Assembly (NCBI RefSeq): GCF_000372725.1
Contig: NW_005200469.1
Coordinates: 36,493 to 100,492, forward strand
DNA: 64,000 nt
Direction: 5' to 3'
Origin: Emiliania huxleyi CCMP1516
Taxonomy: Eukaryota; Haptophyta; Isochrysidales; Noelaerhabdaceae
Shown: positions 11,401 through 24,360 of the stretch, piece by piece
Position numbering within the stretch: the stretch's first letter is position 1
Layout of the letters: each line of letters starts with the position of its first letter
Notes under the pieces: model-generated
Told to the model about the DNA's origin: nothing
Databases searched by the model: none
The model's input: only the letters and a program-made list of their open reading frames with translations
Position numbers and translations under genes: made by a program

Positions 11401-11712
11401 CGAGGCGCCGCTTGAGATAGACCATGCAACCCCTGCCTACTCTCGCAGGTGCGAGGGGGACTGAAATAAGACAATGGGCTTGCCCATCCCGGAGTGGTTC
11501 GACCCCACGCAAACCCGGAGGGGTGATGGGATGCTGTCTCGGCGGTCTCAGGCCCAGTGAGGTAGTGCGCCAGACTATCCCAGATCCTGCTGACCAAGCT
11601 CCTCTTGTAGCTCGATCGGTCACACCGCCATCGCCGTCGGGGAGAGGGGGGACGACACTGCTTCGGCAGCGTGCACCTCGATCCTGTACCGTGTTTGTTA
11701 TGACCCCCCCCA

Positions 11713-12021
11713 ATGAACATACCAGTGAGGGAGGGCGAGACGATCGAGGGGTCCCGTACCACGCGGAATCGGCCCTATCCAGTGCTCAAGTGCTCAAGTG
11801 TCAGGGGTGCAGAGCTGCAGTCCGCCGACTTCACCAACGCCACCCTCGGCGGTACCGACTTTTACGGCGCGCAAGGCCTCGACAAGGCAGTCTTCTCGCG
11901 GGCGCTGCGCGGAGTGCCCCGCAATTTGCCGGCGCGGTTGCTGCACGCGGGCTGGTTAAACCCCGCTACGGACGGGCTAATCGGTGCACCATCGCCCGCC
12001 GCTGCCACGTTCCAACACTAA
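11713..12021 (+). pseudogene. Pentapeptide-repeat-like fragment
   Basis: The frame reads RGAELQSADFTNATLGGTDFYGAQGLDKAVFSRAL, which fits the A(D/N)LXX pentapeptide-repeat pattern over about six units, followed by a short tail to the stop at 12019-12021. Nothing upstream extends the repeat, so this is either a last exon whose partners I cannot see or a gene remnant. Its upstream part (RNRPYPVLKCS) contains a sequence shared in inverted orientation with 34080-34125, so that part may be a dispersed repeat rather than protein. No function is assigned. Confidence 0.35.
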
Positions 12022-12140
12022 CTACCAAAAGGTAGCTCTGGGCCGGCGCGGAGGCCTTCGAGAAAAGTTGAGTGAGTCTTTTTCTCTCTTCTCGGCTCGG
12101 AGCTTTCTTTTTCCCCGCCCTCTCTAAAACGTTTGTGTAT

Positions 12141-12647
12141 ATGGCCTCCCACCGCGTCGGCGCCCGCCTCGCGAGAGCTTCGCCAGAGCAACTCCTTGCC
12201 TTCATCGAGGAGCAGGCGCCTCTCTGGAGCGCCGCCGCGCTGCGCGTGGCGGAGGAGCACGCCGCACGGCTCGTGGAGCAGCCCGAGTGGATCCTCTCGG
12301 AGGTCCTCCTCTCGCCGGACCTCGCCCCGCACATCCTCGCCCAGCTGCCGACCACGGAGCACGCCGCCAAGGGGACGTGCCGCGCGTGGCGCCGCGGCTG
12401 GAAGGAGACGCTGAAGAAGCGCGAGAGGGCGCGCCTGCTCGTGATCGGCGGCGAAGACAACGCTGGACGCCTCATCAGCTCGATGGAGCGGTACGACGCG
12501 TCAACGAATGAGTGGGAGGAGGAGGCTGTGGCGCCGATGCCGACGGCACGCACGCGTCTTGGTACGGCGGTGCTTGATGGCAAGCTCTACGTGGTGGGCG
12601 GCATGGAGGGCGGCGCACCTTCGAGCTCGGTGGAGCGGTACGACCTG
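12141..12647 (+). CDS. F-box / Kelch-repeat protein, cut by scaffold gap
   Basis: Starts MASHRVGARLARASPEQLLA at 12141. Residues ~55-90 (LAPHILAQLPTTEHAAKGTCRAW) resemble an F-box: a hydrophobic helix, L-P, then a C-R-A-W end. Two Kelch repeats follow: LLVIGGEDNAGRLISSMERYD..NEWEEEAVAPMPTART and GTAVLDGKLYVVGGMEGG...SSVERYDL, each with the GG doublet and the Y/W pair. The frame then enters the N gap, so the rest of the propeller is missing. F-box/Kelch proteins are SCF ubiquitin-ligase substrate receptors; assigning that role here is by family only. Confidence 0.7.
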
Positions 12648-12747
12648 NNNNNNNNNNNNNNNNNNNNNNNNNNNNNNNNNNNNNNNNNNNNNNNNNNNNN
12701 NNNNNNNNNNNNNNNNNNNNNNNNNNNNNNNNNNNNNNNNNNNNNNN
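12648..12747. other. Scaffold gap (100 N)
   Basis: A run of about 100 N. It interrupts the Kelch gene. Confidence 0.98.
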
Positions 12748-13370
12748 CCTTTTTTTCCCCTTTTGGGGAAATCCCCCCCCCAAGGGCCTTTTTTGGAAAG
12801 TTTTTCCCAGGTTCTCCCCCCCAGGGAATTAAGCCCCCCCCCGGCCCCCTTGGGGGGGGTGGGGGGGCCCCCCGGCCCCCCCATATATTTTTTTGGGGGG
12901 GGGTTTCAAAAGGGTTTTCCCCCCCCCCTTTTTTTGGGTTTTCCCCGGGGGGAAAAAACCAATGGATTTCCCCGGGGGGGGAAAAAAAAATTTTCCCTTT
13001 CAAAAAAATTCCCCGGGGGTTTTGGGGGGAAAAAAAAAAAATGGGGGGGGTTTTTTTGAGGGGGGGGGAAAAATTTTTCCCTTATTTTTAAAAAAAAAGG
13101 TTTTTTGGGGGGGGGGGCCCCCCCCCCCCCTTCCCCGGGGCCCTTTCCTTGCCTTTTTCCCCCCCGCTTTCCGTAAGGGCCCCCCCCCTTTTTGCCCCCC
13201 GGGATTTTTGCCAATTACCAAGACCGTTGGGGGGGGGGCCCGTTTAAAAGTTGCTAACCCCCCCCTTAATTTGGGGGGGGCCCCTTTTTGCCCCCCCCCC
13301 CTCCCCCCTGGCCTTTTGTTGACCCCCCCCCCCCCCGGGCCCCCCCCCCCCCCCCCCTCCCCCTCCCCCG
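12748..13370. other. Homopolymer-inflated low-quality sequence (block 2)
   Basis: About 620 bases downstream of the gap are almost entirely runs of one base (C, G, T or A). The last 240 bases are a diverged match to 11143-11400. Any Kelch exons here cannot be read. Confidence 0.7.
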
Positions 13371-13574
13371 CCTCCCTCTTCGCAGGACCCGCGCGACGCT
13401 CGCAACGTCGCGCAGGACAGCGAGCCGAGGAAGCCGTAGGATCCTGGTCTCCCGACTAGCGCTCGAGAGGACGCGTCCCTCAGCTGTGCTCAGCCGCATC
13501 AGCTGTATGCACTCTCCTCGCACCCCTCGTCTTCACGCCTCTGACGTCGGCGTCTTCAGCACGTAGGACAGCAG

Positions 13575-13656
13575 CCCTAACCCTAACCCTAACCCTGACC
13601 CTAACCCTAACCCTAACCCTAACCCTAACCCTAACCCTTACCCTAACCCTAACCCC
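13575..13656. repeat. Interstitial telomere-type array (CCCTAA)n
   Basis: About thirteen CCCTAA units with two variants (CCCTGA, CCCTTA), inside what appears to be an upstream intron of the kinase gene. The complement is TTAGGG. It is immediately preceded by AGGACAGC, the first bases of the next kinase exon. Confidence 0.9.
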
Positions 13657-13676
13657 GCGGAACCGGTCGCTCACGT

Positions 13677-13948
13677 AGGACAGCGAGCCCGACGTGACGC
13701 TCCTAATTAACTCTTAATTAACTCTTAATTAGGACAGCGAGCCCGACGTGACGCTCCTAATTAACTCGTAATTAACTCTTAATTAGGACAGCGAGCCCGA
13801 CGTGACGCTCCTAATTAACTCTTAATTCACTCTTAATTAGGACAGCGAGCCCGACGTGACGCTCCTAATTAACTCCTAATTCACTCTTAATTAGGACAGC
13901 GAGCCCGACGTGACGCTCCTAATTAACTCCTAATTAACTCTTAATTAG
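13677..13948. repeat. Five 54-bp tandem units carrying the kinase exon's 3' splice site
   Basis: Units begin at 13677, 13731, 13785, 13839 and 13893. Each holds AGGACAGCGAGCCCGACGTG followed by ACGCTCCTAATTAACTC-type filler. The real exon begins at 13949 with the same bases and continues into coding sequence, so six near-identical acceptor sites stand in tandem. Confidence 0.9.
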
Positions 13949-17813
<3,865 letters not shown>

Positions 17814-18197
17814 CGTGGGGGGGTCGAGGGCCGGACGCAGGCCGCCTCAAGTGTTGCGGTGCGGCGGCGGCGCCCTCCTCCGTGCCGTGCGCCCGTGCGT
17901 CGCGTCGTCCGCTCTGGGTTCACTGTTAGTGTGCTTGCCCTGGAGAGCTGGACAGAGGTCGGAGAGCCGCGGGAGGCGGAGCACGGAGCACAGAAGGAAG
18001 GTGGGAAGTGAGGCACACACGAAGCTTGTTCTTGTCCATTTCAGTAAACGAACTTGATGATATCGAGGATACCCGTATGAGACGAGACTCGAGTATAACG
18101 ACTCGAGAGCGTGCGGGAGGGGTACACATCTAAAGAGACTAGACGTTTAGACGACCGGACGCGGCTCGCTGGACGCGCACCATCCACAACCACATCA
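17814..18197. other. Convergent 3' intergenic region
   Basis: Lies between the kinase stop and the end of the minus-strand RNase H-like gene. It contains paired ACTCGAG motifs near 18088-18107. No gene seen. Confidence 0.45.
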
Positions 18198-19424
18198 TCA
18201 CAGTGGCTCGCGGCAATGCGGGGCGGCACTCTTGCATCAGCTCGGAGCATGGCCCGCAAGCGCACAAGTGCCCGCACGGGACCGCAGCATGCGACTTGAC
18301 TCTCGCGAAACACACGATGCACGTGGTCTCGCCCCCCATCGTGGACTCGGGGGCAGCCGGCCGCCCCGTGTCGAGGCCGGCGTCCGCTAGTGAGACAGCT
18401 GCAACAACCTCGGTGACCGGCAGATGCTGCTCCGCCGCCCCTCCCCTCACTGGTGACTCGCCTCCTCCGTGGCGGCCCTCAACGCGGTCAACTGAGTCAT
18501 CGCTCGCTTCCGCAGCGCCTCTTGCCTTCTGGCCTCCATGGCCGCGCGCACCTCTCGCGCGATGGTGGGCTGGAAGCACGGAATGGTCGTCGTCCCCAGC
18601 GCACTCTCAGTGGCGCTACTAGCGGCAGCAGCCTCCTGGTCACCGCTACTGCTGCCGGTGCTGCCGGTGGCGGTGGCGGTGGCGGTGCTGGTGCCGGTCA
18701 CCGCTGCCGCCGATGCCGATGCCGATTCTGCGACAACCGACGGAGCCCCCAGCGCGCTGCGGCCGCACCTTTCCGCGCTCTCCTCCCTCGCTCGCTTGCG
18801 CGCTTGGTCGGGCTGGGCGCACTGAGACGGCTGCCTCTGGAGCTCACACGCACTCCAAACGACGGCGCCGTCGCTCGCGCGCTCTGCCGCGCGCTCAAAG
18901 CCATCTGTTCGGCTGCTGATTGCGAAATTGGCTAGCCCGTCCGGCGCGCTGTTTGCATCCCGCTTCTGCCACTGGAAATGGATTTGACACCCGTGCTTGC
19001 TGGTGAGGCGCGTGCAAATCTCCCAGGCAGCGTCGTGGTACTGCTGCAGCTTGCCTGCCGGCTCCGTTGGCTGCCGGACTCCCACCCATGACGACCGTGC
19101 TTTCATGTGATCGATGCACGTTTTGCTGTCGCCGCGCACCTCGAGGACAACCGCGGGCGCCGCCTCGCCATCGCTGCTACTGCTGCCGCCGCTACCATTA
19201 CCGCAAATGGAGGACCGCTTGAGCTCGCTCTCCAGATACCACAAGCCGCAGCTCAGACCCTCGTACTCGGTTGCATTGTTGTTGATTGGTGTGGTAGCTA
19301 GGTAGCACCACGCGCGCCAAACTGGCACTAATATTGCGTCGCTGGCGTAGCATTGATATAGCACAGCGCCGCAGCCGCTGCCATTCGGCGCCGAGCCTCC
19401 ATCAAACTCGAGAACAAGTCGCAT
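18198..19424 (-). CDS. RNase H-like protein with C-terminal RING finger (RING frameshifted)
   Basis: Residues 1-175 match the plant/archaeal-type RNase HI fold: LEFDGGSAPNGSGCGAVLY (first Asp), NNNATEYEGLSCGL (Glu), LEVRGDSKTCIDHMK (second Asp) and NSAPDGLANFAI (last Asp). All four catalytic acids are therefore present. An Ala/Ser/Thr-rich linker follows. A likely GC-AG intron near 18460 then leads to a C3HC4 RING start, GGETTCIVCFARVKSHAAVPCGHLCACGPCSELMQEC. The final Cys pair (PHCREPL, then stop at 18198-18200) is reached only after a four-base frame break near 18216, so the RING is damaged or the sequence is wrong here. A RING tail of the same type is intact at 33813-34000. The fusion is inferred; two separate genes remain possible. 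Confidence 0.6.
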
Positions 19425-19768
19425 TCGTGATTTTTACGATTCAAGTCTTTCGCAAAGAGAGGGTGCTGTAGAGAAAAAAGGAAAGGAAAACAGACGGGGT
19501 GCGAGAGGAAAAGTATATACAGCCTAGTGCGTCGGGGCAAAGGCTACTACTGTGTACTGACAGAATGATGAACGCGCTTTTTACGAGGCAGCTGGTCCAC
19601 CCTTCTCTTTCTGTTTTCTTTCTTCTTTGGTGTACCTGTGTTAGTGCCAGTGCGCGCCAGTCCCGTGCCCAGTGTTGTGCGAGGGAGGGTTGTAAAATTC
19701 TTTCCGGACGGACGCCCCCGGTATGTACCCGGTGCGAGGACGAGTAACTCGATCTTTCGCCTCTGAAT
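19425..19768. other. Divergent intergenic region
   Basis: Lies between the start of the minus-strand RNase H-like gene and the plus-strand Cys-rich gene, so it probably contains both promoters. No clear TATA box. Confidence 0.4.
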
Positions 19769-20161
19769 ATGAGGCGGCTGCGTCCCGGCGACAACCCCGT
19801 TCGATACTGCGACGACATTGGGGACGCGTCTTGCTGTGTGCAACGGACATTTGACGGAAACCTACAGAATGTCTTTGGGCTGACGAACTGTTCGGCCGCT
19901 GGCCTCGTGGACATCGGCGTAGCCATCTGCCCCGATGACAAGACTTGCGACGATCCCGTCCCAATATGCGGGAAGCCCGAATGCAAGAACTACCAGAGCT
20001 GCGCACCGAGCGTCCTCTGGCGCGCCGGGAATTTCACGACGCACGTGAAGGACCTCTCCTCCTCGGCCATCCGCCAGGACAGCAGCAGCAGCTGCACCTT
20101 TGTGCAGTACGAGATGGCCCTGCTGGCGCCGTCCCCGCCAGCCAACCCCGTGCCGGGCTAG
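19769..20161 (+). CDS. Small Cys-rich protein
   Basis: A 130-residue frame with ten cysteines (RYCDDIGDASCCVQ, LTNCS, AICPDDKTCDDPVPICGKPECKNYQSC, SSSCTF) and two N-glycosylation sequons (NCS, NFT), as expected for an extracellular disulfide-bonded domain. The annotated Met gives no signal peptide. A hydrophobic stretch (SLSVFFLLWCTCVSA) lies just upstream in a different frame, so a spliced signal-peptide exon is plausible. The family is not recognised. Confidence 0.45.
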   Translation: MRRLRPGDNPVRYCDDIGDASCCVQRTFDGNLQNVFGLTNCSAAGLVDIGVAICPDDKTCDDPVPICGKPECKNYQSCAPSVLWRAGNFTTHVKDLSSSAIRQDSSSSCTFVQYEMALLAPSPPANPVPG

Positions 20162-20204
20162 CGCGATGTCAGCGCGATGTGCGTTTGTGATGTGTGCACA
20201 ACCC

Positions 20205-20250
20205 CGGGCCCGAAATCGCACAGAGACAGTCACGCAACACGAAGGGGTCC
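20205..20250. repeat. Dispersed repeat, copy 1 (CCCGAAATCGCACAGAG)
   Basis: GGGCCCGAAATCGCACAGAG, then CA.TCA.GCAACACG..GGGTCCC, closely matches 24316-24360 in the same orientation. The two copies bracket the TFIIB-like gene. Confidence 0.7.
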
Positions 20251-20461
20251 CTTCGTCGTTCGTTCACTCTCTCGAGTGACTGTATTTTTCGTTCACTCTC
20301 TCGAGTGACTGTATTTTTGTGTGCTATGTTTTTGTGTGTACTTTAGCTTGCTATGTATGTGGTGTGTACATATGCGCTTTCGGAGTTTCTTATTTTTCGG
20401 GTGGGCGGAAAATTCTTTTGTTGCCGGCCCAGTCTCTTGCCGCGGCAGCTGCGCGAGTCAC

Positions 20462-22424
20462 ATGCCGCTCCCGTCCAAACGCCCTCGCCTCCCGCCCGGC
20501 GGGGGCGCCCTCGACTCGATCCTCACCGGCGTGACTTCGCTGCACTCGTCGCTCGGCGATCCTGCCGCGCGCAGCCGTCGCGCAGCCGCTGCGGCGGCGG
20601 ACCTCGATGTCGCGGCGCTGCAGGGCTTCCTGCGGCCCGAGGCGCGTCCGCACCCGGGTTCGATGGGGCCGCCGCCGCCGCCGGGCACCGTCGAGCCGTG
20701 CCGCAACCCGCAGTGCCCCGGCCGCGGCCTCAAACCCTCGTTTGAGGAGGACCGGCGCAAGGGCGACCGGATCTGCCTGCACTGCGGGGCGACGTCGCGC
20801 TGTCGGCCCGAGGAGGAGGAGCACCGCTCCTTCGCGGACGACGACGGGAAGAGCGAGAAGCGGAAGCGCGCGGAGGTTCTCGCGCCCGGCCGCGCCGGCG
20901 CCCGCGTCGGCGACAAGAACCTGGCGCAGGCCGTGGCGCTCGCAAACTCGGGCGCAGAGTCGGAGCACTCCGACCTCGGCAAGGTGGAGCAGAAGCGGCT
21001 GAAGGGGTACAACGACAAGATTGCCTCCCTCCTCTCGCACCAGTTCTCGCAGGCGCGCACGCCCCCCCTACCCCCCCGCCGTTCGCCGTTCGCCTCCGCC
21101 GCCTCCGCCTCCGCCGCCGCCTCCGCCGCCGCCGCCGCCGCCGCCTCTGCCGCCGCGGCTGCCTCCGCCTCTGCCGTGTCCGCCCGCCTCGCCGCCTCCA
21201 CCGCCGCCTCCTCCGCCGCCTCCTCCGCCGCCTCCTCCGCCGCCTCCTCCGCCTCCTCCTCCGCCGCCTCCTCCGCCGCCTCCTCCGCCGCGCCGTCCAC
21301 TCTTCCCCGCCCGCACCACCGCCACGGCCGCCACACCCCCCCAGGCCCTCTTCGCCGCCGACCAACCGCCGCCCGCCGCCTCCCCCGCTGCTCCACGCCC
21401 CCCTCCCACCGCCTCCCCCTCCCCCGCTGCTCCACGCCCCCCTCCCACCGCCTCCCCCTCCCCCGCTGCTCCACGCCCCCCGCCCACCGCCTCCCCCTCC
21501 CCCGCTGCTCCACGCCCCCCTCCCACCGCCTCCCCCTCCCCCGCTGCTCCACGCCCCCCGCCCGCAGGCGCACACGGGCATGTCTCAGGAGGTACAGGAG
21601 GCGGCGCACAGCCTGGCGGACAAGCTGGCGCGGTCGCAGCGCCGAGCTGCGGGTCTGTTTCTCTTTGCGCGACATGTGCTCTTTTCTCTATAGGTGCGGT
21701 CGCAGGCCGAGCACGACACGCACTGCGAGAAGGCCCCGCCCGCCGGCCAGACACTTCCGAGACACTTCCCTGCCCCGCGGATCCGACCCGTCCCGTCCCC
21801 TCTGCCTTCTGGCCTGGCCACTCTTCTTTTGTGCTTTGCCGCGAAGGTGCAGCTGAGTGAGCAGCTGAAGAAGGCGGGAGACGCGGACGGCGCGCAGAGG
21901 TGCGTGTGCCGGCGGTCGCAGACGCGTCTAGGAAGCGTCTAGGAAGCGTCTAGGAAGTGTCGAGGAAGTGTCGAGGAAGTGTCTAGGTGCAAGTGCCGGC
22001 TGTCGCAGAAGCCGAAGAACCACGCCGTCGTCGCGGCGGTGCTGCTCATGCATGCCGAGCGGGAGCACGGTACCCGAACCCACCCTCCCCTACCCCCACG
22101 GTACCCGAACCCACCCTCCCCTACCCCCACGGTACCCGAACCCACCCTCCCCTACCCCACCGTACCCGAACCCACCCTCCCCCCTACCCACCCTAACCCA
22201 CCCTCCCCTACCCCACGGTACCCGAATCCAGGGACGACGCACCAGTTCCAGGAGGTGGCGACACTGCTGCAGGCGAGAGACACTTCCTAGACACTTCCTA
22301 GACACTTCCTAGACACTTCCTAGACACGATCACCGCGCTGCAGGCCGATCTCTGTCTGCGATTCAAGCTTAGTGCGACACGGTCACACGCCACGCAGAAC
22401 CTTCTCCGCTCGCTCGCTCGCTCG

Positions 22425-22514
<90 letters not shown>

Positions 22515-22540
22515 CGCTCTCTTTCTCACACCCTCTCTCT

Positions 22541-22578
<38 letters not shown>

Positions 22579-23905
22579 CTCTTTCTCACACCCTCTCTCT
22601 CCCTCCCTCTCTCTCTCTCTCTCGCTCTCTCTCTCGCTCTCTATCTCACACCCTCGCTCGCTCTCGCTCGCTCTCTCCCCCTCCCCCACCCCCACCCTCC
22701 CTCCCCCTCCCTGCAGGGGGACGCGCAGAGCCGCGACGTCTCCATGGCGGACGTCGGCAAGATCGAGAAGCTGGTCAAGCAGCGCCTCATGGTTTCTGTG
22801 TGCGAGGCGTGTTTTCGTGCTTCGATAGGCAAGATCGAGAAGCTGGTCAAGGAGCTCCTCTCCCTCGGCGCGATCAGGCGCGAGGTGGACGGAGGCTTCG
22901 GCAAGTACCCGTGCGCCGCCGAGCCGGGCTTCAAGCTCAGGGACGGCGAGACTGCGGCGCGAGAGCCTAGAAGCGGAAGATCTCCCCCTATCTCCCCCCC
23001 GCATCTCCCCGTATCTGGCAGCACGGAGCCAGAAGCGGACTCCGGAGTCTTGGGAGTCCCAGCCAGCGCTCGAGAGGACACGCACTCCGCTGTACTCCCC
23101 CGTGTTCCGCCGTATTCCGCTGCACTCACCGTACTCCTGTCGCTCGTCTTCACACCGTGCTCTGAATGCACACGCCACACCTAGAAAACAGAAAACACAG
23201 GCGCACAAGGAAAAACACGGCCCAGCTCTGAATGCACTGCCACACCGCCGTCTCCCCGCCCCGAGGTCGGCGTATTCAGCACGTAGGCCGGAGACGCGAG
23301 GGGCAGCACCATGACGCAGCACAAGTCGCTCCTCCCAAACCTGTGCGGCCGGCTCCAGCTGCACTACATGATCCAGCGGCGCGCCACTTCCTAGACACTT
23401 CCTAGACACTTCCTAGACACTACATGACTCCAGCTGCACTACATGATCCAGCGGCGCGCCGAGAGATGGGGAGAGATGGGGAGAGATGGGGAGAGATGGG
23501 GAGAGATGGGGAGATGCGGGCTCCAGCTGCACTACATGATCCAGCGGCGCGCCAGCGCCACCTCCTCGGGGGGGGGCGGGAGAGGCTCCTCTTCCCCGTG
23601 ACCCGCCTCGTTGCCCCCCTCCCCGTAGGCGCGCCTCCCAGATCCTCGACGGCTGGGGCTCGGAGGGCATACGCACGCTGCGGCCGCAGACCGTCGCCGC
23701 GGCGGCGGTCCACTTCGCGTACGAGGAGAAGAAGGGTGTCCTCTTCTCCTCCGAGGCGGGGCAGGCCCCTCCCTCGCTCGACCTCGGGCGGCTGGCCAAG
23801 CAGGCGGGCGTCGAGAAGGGGACCATTTTGCGCGCGATGACAGAGCTGCCCGTGCCGCCGCCAGAGGAGCAGCAGCAGGCGGGGCCGAGCCGGGTGCTCG
23901 AATAA
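20462..23905 (+). CDS. TFIIB-like general transcription factor
   Basis: Starts [19 protein letters not shown] zinc ribbon ([24 protein letters not shown]) is followed by a B-finger-like [17 protein letters not shown]. Then come two cyclin-like repeats: [56 protein letters not shown], and [35 protein letters not shown]...[16 protein letters not shown]. This is the TFIIB/BRF order. Predicted exons include 20462-21052, 21568-21627, 21694-21738, 21847-21899, 21987-22063, 22227-22270, 22716-22756 and 22829-22951, with a final one from 23633. Most introns are GC-AG and begin with a copy of the next exon's start. Whether it is canonical TFIIB, a BRF-like protein or a lineage-specific paralogue is open; the long Ala-rich insert before the cyclin repeats is unusual. 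Confidence 0.75.
21387..21567. repeat. 39-bp minisatellite in TFIIB-like intron
   Basis: GCTGCTCCACGCCCCCC units start at 21387, 21426, 21465, 21504 and 21543, filling the end of the first intron. The antisense frames over it are artefacts of the repeat. Confidence 0.9.
21930..21986. repeat. 11-bp GTCTAGGAAGC minisatellite, intron copy (forward)
   Basis: Tandem GTCTAGGAAG(C/T) and GTCGAGGAAGT units fill the intron 21900-21986. The reverse complement of the same unit occurs at 22276-22326 and 23386-23421. Confidence 0.85.
22064..22226. repeat. 30-bp GTACCCGAACCCACC minisatellite intron
   Basis: Five to six copies of a unit GGTACCCGAACCCACCCTCC plus CCTACCCCAC form nearly the whole intron between GTACCC and CCAG. 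Confidence 0.85.
22276..22326. repeat. 11-bp ACACTTCCTAG minisatellite (reverse orientation)
   Basis: Four copies of ACACTTCCTAG separate ..QARD and ..[13 protein letters not shown] of the TFIIB-like protein. If only the repeat is removed, the intron would be just 44 bp, with unusual ends. Confidence 0.8.
22416..22680. repeat. (CT)n / (CGCT)n microsatellite in TFIIB-like intron
   Basis: About 260 bp of CT dinucleotides with CGCT and CCCTCCCT interruptions, including a repeated CTTTCTCACACCCTCTCTCT block. Confidence 0.95.
23353..23553. repeat. Three 33-bp copies of a TFIIB-like exon end
   Basis: The bases encoding [11 protein letters not shown] occur at 23353-23385, 23428-23460 and 23521-23553. 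They are separated by ACTTCCTAGAC filler and by GAGAGATGGG filler. Only the first copy is needed; the exon continues from 23633 ([12 protein letters not shown]). Confidence 0.9.
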
Positions 23906-24155
23906 GGGGTAGCCTAAGCGCGTGGCGCGCGTTGCGTGAGTGGTGGTGGTGGGTGATGCTGATGATGCGTTTTTCAACCTTGACACAGGGGGCGGAGTTG
24001 CGCTTTCTACCGCAAGTTTTCACACTCTCGCTTGAGGCTTGTGTGCGGTGTGACCCCGGTATGTCTCGAGGCTGGGTGTGCCTGTGCGGTGTGCCGCCGG
24101 GCGCCGTCCGGCTGTTGCACGAGTATATGGGCCAAAAGCGTCGAAGCTCGCGCGC

Positions 24156-24194
24156 GTTCGGAGCACTCCCTGGGTCCCAGAGAGTGCTCCGAAC
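24156..24194. repeat. Perfect 13-bp inverted repeat (cruciform-prone)
   Basis: GTTCGGAGCACTC and GAGTGCTCCGAAC are exact reverse complements separated by CCTGGGTCCCAGA, whose CTGGG/CCCAG also pair. A 39-base hairpin with a nested stem would form in DNA or RNA. Confidence 0.85.
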
Positions 24195-24315
24195 CGACCA
24201 GACCGCGCTCGCTGTGGGGCTGCCACAAAGTCGCCGCCGAGGCCCGAGAGCGTGCCACCGAAGGCGTCCCGGCGGAGGTGATTGAGTGTGAGACCTTGCG
24301 ACGGTGGATCATTGA

Positions 24316-24360
24316 GAACGGGCCCGAAATCGCACAGAGTCACTCAACACGGGGTCCCAG
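24316..24360. repeat. Dispersed repeat, copy 2 (CCCGAAATCGCACAGAG)
   Basis: Second copy of the block at 20205-20250, same orientation. Confidence 0.7.

Noticed and set aside
11485-11515. GTGGTTCGACCCCAC, like a tRNA B box and T arm
   Set aside because: The surrounding bases do not form the other tRNA arms, so one motif is not enough.
13677-13948. Regularly spaced 54-bp repeats considered as a CRISPR array
   Set aside because: The spacer part is itself repeated and each unit copies a coding exon start in a eukaryotic gene; this is a tandem duplication.
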